64,000 bases of DNA from Anabaena cylindrica PCC 7122 (lineage in GTDB: Bacteria > Cyanobacteriota > Cyanobacteriia > Cyanobacteriales > Nostocaceae), in the NCBI RefSeq assembly GCF_000317695.1, contig NC_019771.1:2422001-2486000 (forward strand), written 5' to 3'. The notes beneath the pieces were generated by a model. It ran no database searches and was not told the DNA's origin. It worked only from the letters and a program-made list of their open reading frames with translations. Shown one piece after another: positions 1 through 9,098 of this stretch (the first letter of the stretch is position 1; every line of letters begins with the position of its first letter). Made by a program: the position numbers and the translations under genes.

Positions 1-61
1 AATCCTGGTTTGAAAATCCCTTGATTGCAGGTTTGACTGATTAGTATTGCAGGTCGCTACA
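1..61 (+). mobile_element. Terminal end of a third Tn552/Tn7-like transposon copy (partial)
   Basis: These 61 bases are identical to the ATPase-side terminus of transposon copy 2 (55424-55484) and, reversed, to that of copy 1. They end in GGTCGCTACA. The variant GACTGATT marks the ATPase-side end; the resolvase-side ends read GACCGATT. The body of this copy therefore lies left of the window, in the same orientation as copy 2. Confidence 0.93.
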
Positions 62-510
62 ACTAGAATGGGGTAGATATAGCGAGAGTGTTATGAGGGG
101 CAAGTAGTACAAAACCTCAGTTTGTAGTATGACAGAACATATATTCAGATGTTTTCTCAGGCTCAAAACTGAGATTTTTTTATGTAAAATAGTAGTTCAA
201 ACTTATGGCTGCTGCTAATAATTTGGCATAACAGGTGATGAAGAGCCAACTTAATTGTACCTACACCACCACCACCCACGCCATTATTAAGGGATTTACC
301 ACCATCTACATTTAGTGAAGAATTAGCGGCAATTTCCCAAGCTAAACTCAAATTAAAACAGGCTAGGGTGATTCTGGGGTTTTTTGTATGTCCCCTCGAA
401 AAGGGGGAATAGTAAAAACAAAGTTTGGCGATCGCTCAACAGAAGATCCAAGAGCAAGAACAAATGATTGCAGCTATGAACGATTATTTCTAATAATATT
501 TCCCCTAAGA
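62..510. other. Non-coding flank, no convincing gene
   Basis: No credible reading frame. It contains TAGTACAAAA and TTTGTAGTATG words near 105-130, like those around the tRNA-array promoter at 48978-49028. A stretch near 205-345 looks like decayed coding DNA but could not be assigned. Confidence 0.4.
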
Positions 511-804
511 ATGGAAGTAGCAATCGCTCAAAATACCCAACCACGACAAAACCCGACAGTAACCCCGCCAAAACCCCTTGATAAAACTCCGACAACTCCG
601 ACAACACCTGTAACTGATGCCGATGACATTGACTCGGAACAGGCAGAAAAAGTTGACAAACTTTCCCTTAAGAATGAGCAGAACTCACAACCACGACAAA
701 CACCGACAGTAACCCCACCAAAACCCCCTGATAAAACTCCGACAACTCCGACAACTCCGACAAATGATGAAGGACAGGAAGAACAAATATTAGAAAATTA
801 TTGA
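511..804 (+). CDS. Possible Pro/Thr-rich repeat protein (97 aa)
   Basis: From the ATG at 511 a 97-residue frame carries two copies of a QPRQxPTVTPPKP block followed by DKTPTTPTTP, separated by an acidic stretch. It has no recognisable domain. The repetition comes from a repeated CCGACA/ACTCCGACA DNA word, so the frame may be a by-product of word-repeat DNA like the spacers elsewhere in the window. The frame is open further upstream to 388, but without a good start signal. It may be the tail of a larger gene cut off when the transposon arrived. Confidence 0.3.
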   Translation: MEVAIAQNTQPRQNPTVTPPKPLDKTPTTPTTPVTDADDIDSEQAEKVDKLSLKNEQNSQPRQTPTVTPPKPPDKTPTTPTTPTNDEGQEEQILENY

Positions 805-901
805 CACTATTTTAATCACAATGACGGAAATTACAGCTAACACTGAGATGGGTTTCAGTCCAAAATGAGAATTGCTGCTTTTTGATGATTTTGGTAAAAT
901 G

Positions 902-1405
902 TTAAGCATCCCCAAACAGTCCATCTAAATCCTGAGATGAAGCCTTACCTTGGATCAAAGTAGAAGGACGCTGCTTCTCTTGTCCCTCTTTTAACATATC
1001 TGACTCTACATCTGTCATACCATTGTGGGTACTAGTATTAGCTGAACTCATTACTGGAGCCACAGACGTAACATAATTAGGCAGCACAAACTGTGGCTGT
1101 TCCACACCCAAAGCCAAGCGCAGATTACTGCCATGTTTATTTAAAACATCCTGTGATTCCCAACAAGCAAACCGAAGTTGCTCCGGTGTACACTCCCCAC
1201 TGTGATATCGAGCCAAAGGTAACAAAGCTGCTACTAAAATATCTGACACCTTGCGATTAACCTCTTCCTTTGAAAGAGAATTCAAATAATCAACCACTTC
1301 CGCCATTGGTTCGCCTTCATAAGGCTGAAGACGCAAACTCAAACTCTTACGTTTTTTCCTGATTTTATTCATTGACCCTTGTTTCCTCCCTGCTTTAAAC
1401 ATCAA
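902..1405 (-). CDS. Small basic DNA-binding-type protein downstream of ParM; possible ParR-like adaptor
   Basis: Protein of 167 aa (or 156 aa from the second Met at 1372). It has a very basic N-terminus (MNKIRKKRKS) followed by a short strand-helix-helix-like region (about residues 20-65, with SLSLRLQP and EVVDYLNSLSKEEVNRKVSDIL) that could be a ribbon-helix-helix fold. The C-terminal half is Ser/Gln-rich and low in structure. It lies 308 bp downstream of the actin-like gene on the same strand, where type II partition loci place the centromere-binding adaptor. That role is inferred from position and charge; I do not recognise the family by sequence. Confidence 0.6.
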   Translation of the reverse strand: MMFKAGRKQGSMNKIRKKRKSLSLRLQPYEGEPMAEVVDYLNSLSKEEVNRKVSDILVAALLPLARYHSGECTPEQLRFACWESQDVLNKHGSNLRLALGVEQPQFVLPNYVTSVAPVMSSANTSTHNGMTDVESDMLKEGQEKQRPSTLIQGKASSQDLDGLFGDA

Positions 1406-1713
1406 GTAAATCTGCTTTTAGATACTAGTGAATTTGCTTCACAATTCAACTGAATCTATTCACCAAGAAAAACACACATAAAACTCAAATTATTTCTGTT
1501 TCTTCTTCCTTAGTCAACTTGAATTCTCGTCAGTAATCGTACAGAAATAAATACACAAAGTATGGACTAAAATCCATGGCTGGTAAATAATTGGACAACA
1601 ACTAATATGTAATTAATTTTGTCGTGCAACTTAGTTGAAACAGAGCAAATATTTCCATCATTACTCCTTTTTATCGTGCCTAAAAACAGACGATTAATCA
1701 AAATCAAAAACAG
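1406..1713. other. AT-rich spacer between the actin-like gene and its neighbour
   Basis: 308 bp without a gene. It is AT-rich, with no clear terminator or strong repeat. It may hold a separate promoter for the 167-aa gene. Confidence 0.4.
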
Positions 1714-2988
1714 CTAATTATTTCCTTTGTCCAGCAAATAATCAAACATTCCAAAGCAGTCAATTAGCCTTTGAGACATACATTGCTCACCATCTACCGC
1801 TTTATCTAAATCAAAAGTTTTTTTCACAATCTCAGCAATACCAGCCCCCCAAATCATCGGCGTGAAATTTTTGCTTTGGTTGCGCCGTTCATAACTGCTA
1901 CCTCTCACCTTTTTTTGTGAACCCCAACTAGACCCAGACTCATATGCAGTCGTAACTTCACAGTTGAAATAAATCTCCAATTCCGGCTCCAAATGGTAAG
2001 CAGCACCACCGCCAATAATCACCTCATCCAAATTGGTCGGCAGCAGTCGATTTAACCACCGCTCTAACTTATCCCCATATTCAGCCGTCGCTCGCTCAAT
2101 CGCCTGGACAATATCTAGAATTTCCCTAGCTCTTAAATTCGGGTCTTTAGCACTAGCTAATGCTTGAATTGCTACACATTCACCCCAATTGGGGTGACGG
2201 GTTTGGGGATAATTGGGGTTATATACCTTGTCAAGAGCAGCGTAACGGGCTGCAAATATCGCCTGTGCCAAACGCTCCCGGTCTAAACCACTAGTCATTT
2301 CCACCACCATATCCAGCATATCTGCAAACCCCAACAGGGGACTATCTCCCAGCTTCAGTTGTCCCCGCTCAAAGTAAAGTGCCGTAGTATTTCTGTGACC
2401 AAACATCAGCACCCCTAACTGTTTAGAACGCAACCACTCCAGACCCTTTTGCTTAATGCGTACAGCAGCCAGTCCTCCACCTTCAGGACGACACAAAAAC
2501 TTAACTAATTTTACCTTCAGTACCATTTCTCGTACTTGGAAACGAGCCAACATGATCTGTAACTGTTCCTCAAAACGCAAGCGGTCTGTATACTCATTCC
2601 AAGGCAATAGCAGTGCTAATTCTAGTGTTAATAGCTTTTTAGTAGAAAACTTAGCCTTGTGGGTTTCAATAATTAGCCCAATAGCTCCCAACACCTTCCA
2701 CAAAGCATTTTCATACTTGAGTTCCTTAATGCGGTCTTGAGGGTCAAAACAAGCAGCAAAATCACCCAACACCACCACCCGTTCATTCCACTCCACCCAT
2801 AATTGTTGTTCAGGACTAGGACTACCAATCCATCCCAAACGGGACATATAATTGTCAAGCTTGGCTTTAGGAATCTCCTCAACCGCAGGAGGCAGCACTA
2901 AAAATTTTGGTTCTGGCAGGGCTGGGAGTTGATAAATAATTTTAGTTTGTGACCCACCCACGTCCACACTGAGATAAAAGTCGGCCAT
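1714..2988 (-). CDS. parM: ParM/StbA-family actin-like plasmid segregation ATPase
   Basis: A 424-aa protein starting MADFYLSVDVGGSQTKIIY, the phosphate-1 motif (DxGxxxTK) of the actin/Hsp70 fold. A later Gly-rich segment (EVIIGGGAAYHLEPEL, about residue 323) fits the adenosine motif. Cyanobacterial ParM/StbA homologues have this length. Such proteins form ATP-driven filaments that push plasmid copies apart, using an adaptor bound at a centromere. The following gene (902-1405) is the candidate adaptor, and a phased repeat upstream (3131-3185) is the candidate site. The divergent MobV gene shares the intergenic region. Confidence 0.8.
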   Translation of the reverse strand: MADFYLSVDVGGSQTKIIYQLPALPEPKFLVLPPAVEEIPKAKLDNYMSRLGWIGSPSPEQQLWVEWNERVVVLGDFAACFDPQDRIKELKYENALWKVLGAIGLIIETHKAKFSTKKLLTLELALLLPWNEYTDRLRFEEQLQIMLARFQVREMVLKVKLVKFLCRPEGGGLAAVRIKQKGLEWLRSKQLGVLMFGHRNTTALYFERGQLKLGDSPLLGFADMLDMVVEMTSGLDRERLAQAIFAARYAALDKVYNPNYPQTRHPNWGECVAIQALASAKDPNLRAREILDIVQAIERATAEYGDKLERWLNRLLPTNLDEVIIGGGAAYHLEPELEIYFNCEVTTAYESGSSWGSQKKVRGSSYERRNQSKNFTPMIWGAGIAEIVKKTFDLDKAVDGEQCMSQRLIDCFGMFDYLLDKGNN

Positions 2989-3130
2989 AACGATTAGTCA
3001 GCTAAAATTCATCCTTCCAGTGTGAGATGAATTAGCACAGGATGACCTCTTCCCTAGCACATAAATTTGCCTGTTTTGACCACAATTGATGTAACTTACT
3101 GCTAAGAGATAGATGTTGAGGGTCAGTTAA

Positions 3131-3185
3131 ATTGTGCAGGATTTGCACCAAACTTGTGCTAAACCTGTGCTGAAATTGCACCAAG
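3131..3185. repeat. Helically phased GTGC/GCAC repeats, candidate parC centromere/operator
   Basis: Five GTGC or GCAC tetramers (around 3134, 3145, 3156, 3167, 3178), each in a context like TTGTGC or TTGCAC, recur about every 10-11 bp. They lie between the divergent parM and mobV genes. Helical phasing upstream of an actin-type partition gene is the layout of parC sites bound by ParR adaptors. Assignment is by layout only. Confidence 0.5.
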
Positions 3186-3424
3186 TTATTGTTACCAACA
3201 GGAATACAGTTGAGTGGATTAAAATAGTTGTACTTACTACGGTTTTTTAGGTTTGAAAGCAACGAGCGGGTTTTTGTAGGTAATTACTGGCTGTGTTTGG
3301 CACAAAAAGCCTATGAGTAAGTTTTGTTGATGGCTTTTTTAGCGATTCCTACGGAGCGCTTCGCTATCGCTGTTGTAGCCTCTCTGGGTTTCGTGAGGAA
3401 CGGAGATGAAAGGAGGTTGGAGAT

Positions 3425-5335
3425 ATGGCTGATGCGATGTCTACGGCGGCCAGTTACGCCATCGCCAGAGTGAAAAAATTGAAACGAGCCAATATTGCTG
3501 GGAGTGCAGCCCACACTTCAAGGCAGAGAGAAACGCTCAATGCTGACCCCAATCAGAAAAATATTAGGTTTATTGGTAACGTTGACAGGGAGGAAAAGTT
3601 AGAGGATTTGGTGTTAGCGAAGATTGGGCAGTATGAGCAGAAGCGGAAAATTCGCACTGATGCGGTGTACTGTGTGGAGATTTTGCTGACGGCTTCTCCT
3701 AGTTATTTTCGACCGCTTGACCCCACGGCTGCTGGGTATTATCAAGAGGAGAGGTTGGCTGATTGGTTGGAAGGAACTCACCAGTGGCTAAACGAGCAAT
3801 ATAGCGATCGCATTGTCAGGGCTGAATTGCACTTGGATGAAGTGACACCCCACATTCATGCTTATTTTGTGCCACTAGATGAAAACGGGCAACTGCGGTG
3901 CAATCACTTTTTTGATGGTCGGCAGAAGATGCGAGATTTTCAAGAAAGCTACTTTGCATCTGTGCAGCACCTGGGGTTAGAGCGTGGTATTCAAGGTAGT
4001 GTGGCTAAACACCAGGACATTAAGGATTTTTATCGCATAGTTGAGTCAGGAAAAGACCTTAATTCTGACCTAACTATTGCACAGATGCGGGCTAAGGCTG
4101 CTGACCGAGATAGGGCGATGCAGAGTAAGAGTTCTATGGAGCTTACTGCTAAAAGGTTGGTGAAGGAAAATGAATCTCTGCGACAAAGAATTAAGGAACT
4201 GGAAGCTGAAAAGGAGCGGTTGCAGAAGCAGACTGAACAATTAAGCGATTTGCCCCTGGAAGATGTGGCTTGGCATTTGGGATTAGACGAAGACAATAGC
4301 AGCGATAGCTGCGCTCGCCGAAGGCATCGCTGCTGGAAAGGGGGTGAACACATTATCTATATAAATGGTTCTCACTGGAGTCACCTTGCACCCGATACTC
4401 AGAAAATAGGTAATGTTGCAGCCAACTCCCAAACAACAAGTGCTAGTCCTGGTGCTGTGTCCTTGGTAAAGCAGGTTAATGGGTGCAATTTTAACCAAGC
4501 GATCGCTTGGTTGAATGATAGATTTGGTGAAGATGGGATGCAGAGGGCTGTCACTCACTATACTAGGCAACAAGCGCAAAATATCCTCAAAGATGAGGCT
4601 GCACCACAGTTTGTCCCACCAGTACCGGACGAATCGAACTGGCATTTAGTACACGACTATTTAACTAAGAAACGGAGATTGCCTCAAGATTTAGTGCGAA
4701 AATTATATCAGTGGGGGTTGGTTTATGCTGATGCTCAACAAAATGCTGTGTTTTTGTTGAAAAACCTCAATGGTGAAACTAAAGGTGCATTTTTGCAAGG
4801 GACAAGAGCAGAAGATAATACTTTAGAAGAAGACAATACTTTTACAGGAGATGCTACTGGTTTTACAGGATATGCCATTGGTACTAAACGCAGTGATGGT
4901 TGGTTTTATCTCCAGTGGGGAGGACAACCTACTGATGAAGTTCAAAAAGTGGTGTTGTTGAAGTCACCTCTTGATGTGCTGTCTTTTGCGATGTTGGAGG
5001 TTGAAAGACAGCGAGGAGTACCAGGAGGAGTGCCAGAAGAAAGAACAATGTACATGACTGTGGATAGTTCCAGGAGTGTACCTGTGGAGTTATTGCCAGA
5101 TATCCCTGAAGTAATTTGTGCTTATGATAACAATGCTGCTGGAGATGAGATAGCTGGTGCTGTAGGTGAATTGTTGCCCCAAGCTACTAGAGTTAAACCA
5201 CAAGCGCAGAATTGGCATGAGGAATTGTTGGCACTACTACGGTTGCAGCAGAGGGAACGAGAGTATCAACAACAACAACGACAAAAGCAACAACGACAAC
5301 GTGAGCGTAAACGCGAGTCTGAACTGGAGTTATGA
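3425..5335 (+). CDS. mobV: MobV-family relaxase with C-terminal TOPRIM-like domain
   Basis: A 636-aa Mob/Pre-type plasmid mobilisation protein. The ATG is preceded by AGGAGG about 10 nt upstream. The N-terminal part (1-200) is the relaxase; the HLDEVTPHIHAYF segment near residue 136 is the MobV histidine/acidic motif that nicks oriT. A coiled coil follows (about 235-285). Residues about 300-380 contain a Gly/Cys/His-rich segment, and about 420-610 resembles a DUF3991/TOPRIM-like domain, with LLKSPLDVLSFAML and ICAYDNNAAGDEIAG as plausible acidic motifs. The C-terminus is Gln/Arg-rich. A palindromic repeat is embedded in frame at 4298-4334. A TOPRIM fusion suggests relaxase and primase-like functions in one protein. 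Confidence 0.85.
   Translation: MADAMSTAASYAIARVKKLKRANIAGSAAHTSRQRETLNADPNQKNIRFIGNVDREEKLEDLVLAKIGQYEQKRKIRTDAVYCVEILLTASPSYFRPLDPTAAGYYQEERLADWLEGTHQWLNEQYSDRIVRAELHLDEVTPHIHAYFVPLDENGQLRCNHFFDGRQKMRDFQESYFASVQHLGLERGIQGSVAKHQDIKDFYRIVESGKDLNSDLTIAQMRAKAADRDRAMQSKSSMELTAKRLVKENESLRQRIKELEAEKERLQKQTEQLSDLPLEDVAWHLGLDEDNSSDSCARRRHRCWKGGEHIIYINGSHWSHLAPDTQKIGNVAANSQTTSASPGAVSLVKQVNGCNFNQAIAWLNDRFGEDGMQRAVTHYTRQQAQNILKDEAAPQFVPPVPDESNWHLVHDYLTKKRRLPQDLVRKLYQWGLVYADAQQNAVFLLKNLNGETKGAFLQGTRAEDNTLEEDNTFTGDATGFTGYAIGTKRSDGWFYLQWGGQPTDEVQKVVLLKSPLDVLSFAMLEVERQRGVPGGVPEERTMYMTVDSSRSVPVELLPDIPEVICAYDNNAAGDEIAGAVGELLPQATRVKPQAQNWHEELLALLRLQQREREYQQQQRQKQQRQRERKRESELEL
4298..4334. repeat. Small palindromic repeat embedded in mobV
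   Basis: Inverted arms AGCAGCGAT (4298) and ATCGCTGCT (4326) flank TGCGCTCGCCGAAGG. The segment resembles the small dispersed repeats of Nostoc genomes and is translated in frame as a Cys/Arg-rich insertion (SDSCARRRHRC) between the coiled coil and the C-terminal domain. Confidence 0.6.
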
Positions 5336-5440
5336 GCAGTATCGCTGAATCACAATATTGCACTCGTTTTCTACTACAAAAGTAGTTTTCAAAATACAAA
5401 TTAATAAGTATAATTGCTTAAATTTTAGTTTGGGTCAAAA

Positions 5441-5539
5441 GTGGTCACGCGACGAGAAATTGATGAAATAGTGTATAAATTGTATGGGTTAACAGAGGAA
5501 GAGATTAGAATAATTCAGGATAGTGTAAAACAGAAATAA
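5441..5539 (+). pseudogene. C-terminal tail of a lost gene (restriction/methyltransferase-like)
   Basis: An open tail ending in a stop at 5537-5539 reads VTRREIDEIVYKLYGLTEEE and then IRIIQDSVKQK. EIDxIVYxLYGLTxEEIxI is typical of the extreme C-terminus of Eco57I-like restriction-modification proteins and some methyltransferases. No catalytic part is present. An 18-bp piece of this tail recurs at 6261-6278. Confidence 0.55.
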
Positions 5540-5586
5540 CTGGCAATTGCTATAATAAACAAAGACTAATTAACTTGTAATTTATC

Positions 5587-5808
5587 ATGGAAAACATTAC
5601 CATTCAAGTTGAGCCAGAAATTGCCAAAGCGTACCGAGAAGCAGAACCAGAAAAACAGCAAAAAATCCAAATATTTCTCAACATAATGCTGCAAAAAGCA
5701 GTCAGTCAAAAACCACTCTTAGATATCATGGAAGAAGCGAGTCAACAAGCCATTGCTAACGGAATCACCCCAGAGATTTTAGAATCAATTCTCAATGATG
5801 AAAACTAA
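5587..5808 (+). CDS. Antitoxin-like partner of a PIN toxin (73 aa)
   Basis: Small acidic protein (MENITIQVEPEIAKAYREAE at the start) overlapping the following PIN-domain gene by 14 bp, the usual antitoxin-toxin layout. The region up to residue 45 is helical, and the C-terminus ITPEILESILNDEN resembles the toxin-wrapping tails of this cyanobacterial antitoxin group. It probably binds and silences the PIN nuclease and represses the shared promoter. Confidence 0.72.
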   Translation: MENITIQVEPEIAKAYREAEPEKQQKIQIFLNIMLQKAVSQKPLLDIMEEASQQAIANGITPEILESILNDEN

Positions 5809-6217
5809 CCGTTTCGTAATTGATACAAATGTAATTGTCAGTGCATTAATCTTCTCTAAATCTACGACAATGCAAGCTTTTAGAGAAGCCAAACAAAACG
5901 GATTAATCTTAAGTTCTGCTGAAATTTTATCAGAATTAATTGATGTACTCAGTCGTCAAAAATTTGACCGCTATCTATTGAAAGAAATTCGTGAAGACTT
6001 TTTAGCCAGTTTAGCCAGAGAAACAGAATTAATCACAATTAATGAAACAATTGATATTTGTCGAGATCCTAAAGATAATAAATTCTTAGAATTAGCCATT
6101 TCTGGAAATGCCACTCATATTATCACAGGAGACAAAGACTTATTAGAACTGCATCCTTTTCGAGATATCTTGATTGTTACACCTAGTCAGTTTTTAGATA
6201 GTTTATCTTCAAATTAA
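5795..6217 (+). CDS. PIN-domain RNase toxin (VapC-like)
   Basis: A 140-aa single PIN domain. The N-terminal FVIDTNVIVSALI supplies the first catalytic Asp, ILSELIDVL the Glu, CRDPKDNKFLELAI the third acid, and HIITGDKDLL the fourth. All four metal-binding positions are present, so the toxin looks intact. The family cleaves RNA, often tRNA. It is translationally coupled to the upstream 73-aa antitoxin. Confidence 0.85.
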   Translation: MMKTNRFVIDTNVIVSALIFSKSTTMQAFREAKQNGLILSSAEILSELIDVLSRQKFDRYLLKEIREDFLASLARETELITINETIDICRDPKDNKFLELAISGNATHIITGDKDLLELHPFRDILIVTPSQFLDSLSSN

Positions 6218-6597
6218 ACGCCCAACCCAGGAAATAGACACCACAAAATTAGAAATAAAAATTGATGAAATAGTGTATTAATTATATGACTTAGTGTGAC
6301 TTGTGACTTCGCTATAAGGATGCAGTAGCAAGGGAGAAACAGCAATGACACAGGAACCCGTTTTTGAAGAAAGCAGTGGTAACATAGTTGGGTGTTTTGG
6401 GTCAGCAGCGTTTGCATAGTTTTCTTAAAAAAGCTTATGAAGAAATTGGCAAAGCGCAAGTATGGAATGTGGCTCAACCGGCTAATAAATTCTCAGTAGA
6501 TATAGCCTATTTTGGTAGCCCTCAAAGAAACTATTGTCATAATGAAGATTGATGCAGCTATTCAAGAATGTTCTATCACGTAGAGGAGAGATGAAGA
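6218..6597. other. Spacer with decayed fragments
   Basis: No intact gene. At 6261-6278 an 18-bp sequence is identical to 5459-5476 in the tail pseudogene, so the PIN toxin-antitoxin pair sits between two copies of the same remnant. A further decayed frame near 6430-6560 reads LKKAYEEIGKAQVWNVAQPA but has no intact start. Confidence 0.5.
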
Positions 6598-6891
6598 ATG
6601 ATGCTCAAAGAACTACTTCTCCAAGAAATTGAATCCACTCCAGACAGCATTCTGGCTGAAACCCTAGACTTTTTACGCTTTCTCAAAGCCAAGGAAACCC
6701 AAACACAGCCCAAAGTAGAAGTAGCTGAAGAACCTACTCACACAAGAGTAAATTCCACAGCCAGCTACATCCTAGAACACTTGAAAACGATTGGTAAATG
6801 GGAAGGTGATGATTTACAAGAGTGCCTCCAGCTAGTTTATGCCACTCGTGGCAAGGCCAAATTTGATGACGATAACCCCTTTGAATATTGA
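6598..6891 (+). CDS. DUF2281-like VapB-type antitoxin homologue (97 aa)
   Basis: The N-terminus MMLKELLLQEIESTPDSILA followed by ETLDFLRFLKAKE is characteristic of the DUF2281-type antitoxin group common in cyanobacteria. The remainder (SYILEHLKTIGKWEGDDLQE) is the toxin-facing region. The expected downstream toxin gene is absent, since the next gene (6965-7717) is on the opposite strand. This is an orphan antitoxin, possibly left after toxin loss. A GAGG motif lies 12-15 nt upstream of the ATG. Confidence 0.6.
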   Translation: MMLKELLLQEIESTPDSILAETLDFLRFLKAKETQTQPKVEVAEEPTHTRVNSTASYILEHLKTIGKWEGDDLQECLQLVYATRGKAKFDDDNPFEY

Positions 6892-6964
6892 ACCAAAACG
6901 CATTGGTGTAAAAAAAATCAATAAGTCTTGTGCAGTTTATAGAACAGCCCCAAATTAATTGCAT

Positions 6965-7717
6965 TTACCAAAAATCATCTTCAATAGGGGCTGAACCAAT
7001 CATAAAATCAAAATTACCTTCACCCCTGCTTTTCTTCAATGTTTCCATAATTTTTGTGGGGTTATCGTGGGGACCATTGACATAGAATGGTTTCCCGTTA
7101 CGACCACATTCAATACGTATCATCCCATCCCATTCTCCAATATGCGCTCGCGTTCTTTCAAAGTCTTTGTGTGGTTGAAATCCCAAGCTTTCTGCGTATT
7201 CGCAAGCACTAAATATCATCCCTTGGGCAACTTCAAGGGGAACCTCTTGCGGTTTTCCGGGAAATAGATTGAATAATGCTTCTACAACTTCTTTAAACTT
7301 TATTCTGTCTACTGTACGTGGTGGCATGGCATCTTTAACACCCAAGCACCATATATCTAAAAGGTAACTACAAAGCCTGATTTGATTGTATCGAGCTTCC
7401 CTGGCAATCACTACTAATCCTAAACCACGATTAATATCGTCATTGTTTTTTACAGGTATGATTTTTGTCAGCAGATTTTTAATGCTGTTTTCTGGTGGTT
7501 TTTTCGATAACAATTGAATAAGACTCTCGCTGGCTAAACACTGATATATGGGGTCTAATTCTCCTGAAGCTAATCTATCTAATGTGGTTTGCTCTGCTTG
7601 ATTTTGAATCGCTGCATTGACTTCTGAGACTTTGATACCTAGTTTTCGAGCTATTTGTTTGGGTGTTAAATTCAATGCCCGTAAATTCAGGATTTCTTGT
7701 TGTTGTGTTGCTGTCAT
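6965..7717 (-). CDS. HTH-domain hypothetical protein (250 aa)
   Basis: Residues 5-40 (ILNLRALNLTPKQIARKLGI and VSEVNAAI) form a clear sigma-70 region 4-like helix-turn-helix. The rest is a conserved cyanobacterial hypothetical region with SACEYAESLGFQPHKDFERT, GEWDGMIRIECGRNGKPFYV and a C-terminal DFMIGSAPIEDDFW. I know of homologues without an established function. The gene lies 195 bp downstream of the recombinase gene on the same strand. A DNA-binding regulatory role is plausible, but only the HTH supports it. Confidence 0.65.
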   Translation of the reverse strand: MTATQQQEILNLRALNLTPKQIARKLGIKVSEVNAAIQNQAEQTTLDRLASGELDPIYQCLASESLIQLLSKKPPENSIKNLLTKIIPVKNNDDINRGLGLVVIAREARYNQIRLCSYLLDIWCLGVKDAMPPRTVDRIKFKEVVEALFNLFPGKPQEVPLEVAQGMIFSACEYAESLGFQPHKDFERTRAHIGEWDGMIRIECGRNGKPFYVNGPHDNPTKIMETLKKSRGEGNFDFMIGSAPIEDDFW

Positions 7718-7912
7718 AAATTACTACTTTCTACAAAGCTGCGCTATCACATTTTCGGGAGCATCCACTTTTGGAAGAAACATAATTCTCGTACTCCAAA
7801 AACCCTACTAACCCAAGTTGCTAGTTATCTAGTTGAGGCTGGTAATGGGGAAAAAGGTAATTGGTGATCAAATCCCAGACTTCATCCTTAAATCCTGTAC
7901 CTGTTCTCATCA

Positions 7913-8932
7913 TCACTCCTTATTATTTAACATCCCCGTTAACAATTCCGACATTTCCCATAAATCTTTATTGCGGTTATCATCATAAATCATCAACGTT
8001 CTGGGGTCAGCATGACGGCTTAACTTCTGCACCTTTCTAATATTCCCATCAGTGGCATCAAGCGCCGCCGTAATCGCCGAATGCCTGACCCTATGGGGTG
8101 ACATGGGTTTCTTCACCCCCACCGCCTTAAAACTCGCCGACACAATTTTATAGATCCCATCCGCAGTCAATCTATGCCCAGAATTATGAAAATCCAACGC
8201 CGTAAAAATCGGTAAATTCTCCTGCACATCCCCCCGCGCTATCAACCACTGGGCAATGGCAATGCCCACATCCTTAGACATATCCAAATACTCTTCATTC
8301 GTTCCCTGACCCTTGCCTAAAATCCGCAACTTACGACCATAAAAATCAAAATCACCCACATTTAACTGACAAACTTCATGACGACGCAAAGCTAAACCCC
8401 AAAGCACCATAAAAATTGCATAATTGCGCTTACCAATCAACGTTTCTCTATCAAATTGTTGAATCACCTTGGCTATCGTCTTAGTATCAACACCCCGCGT
8501 ATCACGATACGCCTTTACCTTTTCCCCCTCCACATCTTCCAGGGAATAATTGCACACCCCCAACTTCCGCCCCATCTTCGCCAAGGACTTAATCGCTGCC
8601 AACCGCCGATTAATCGTCGCCTCCCGCACCCCAGATTTAATCAACATCGCCTTATATTTCAGCACCACCATCACCGCTTGCTCTCGCTGCAAGTGCAGAA
8701 ACTCCAGCACACTATCAGTAGATGGCGGCAAAAGAGTCATTTTCCCGAAAAAATCCCGAATATCCTTCTCATACGCCCTTTTGGTATTGGGATTGCGCTT
8801 ATCTGCCAACAACTGCGCCAACACATCCGGGTCTTGGTCTAGCTGCGCGTCAAAATACCGAGTAATCTTGGCATCAAAACACGCTTCTAACTGAGGAACG
8901 ATAATTTCTCCCACCCGTGGATCATTAGACAT
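7913..8932 (-). CDS. Tyrosine site-specific recombinase
   Basis: A 339-aa phage-integrase-type recombinase. A SAM-like core-binding N-domain (about 50-145) is followed by the catalytic domain: Arg in LALRRHEVCQLNVGDFDF, the HRVRHS box, the SRHADPRT segment with the second His, and Tyr in TLMIYDDN. All residues needed for strand cleavage are present. It probably resolves plasmid multimers or integrates and excises a local element; no attachment site could be defined. TATGATAGACGTTATTGG lies in the upstream region near 8970-8985. Confidence 0.86.
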   Translation of the reverse strand: MSNDPRVGEIIVPQLEACFDAKITRYFDAQLDQDPDVLAQLLADKRNPNTKRAYEKDIRDFFGKMTLLPPSTDSVLEFLHLQREQAVMVVLKYKAMLIKSGVREATINRRLAAIKSLAKMGRKLGVCNYSLEDVEGEKVKAYRDTRGVDTKTIAKVIQQFDRETLIGKRNYAIFMVLWGLALRRHEVCQLNVGDFDFYGRKLRILGKGQGTNEEYLDMSKDVGIAIAQWLIARGDVQENLPIFTALDFHNSGHRLTADGIYKIVSASFKAVGVKKPMSPHRVRHSAITAALDATDGNIRKVQKLSRHADPRTLMIYDDNRNKDLWEMSELLTGMLNNKE

Positions 8933-9098
8933 TTTTCCTCACTGGTTCGTTCGTGATAATGTATGTTTCCAATAACGTCTATCATAAAACAACGGGTCAA
9001 AACATTCCCGAAATAACTAAATACTCCTTACGGAACTTGTCAGGTGTCCTTTGACAATGCTATATCTGTATTTACCTGTTTTGATATCGAAGTTGATA

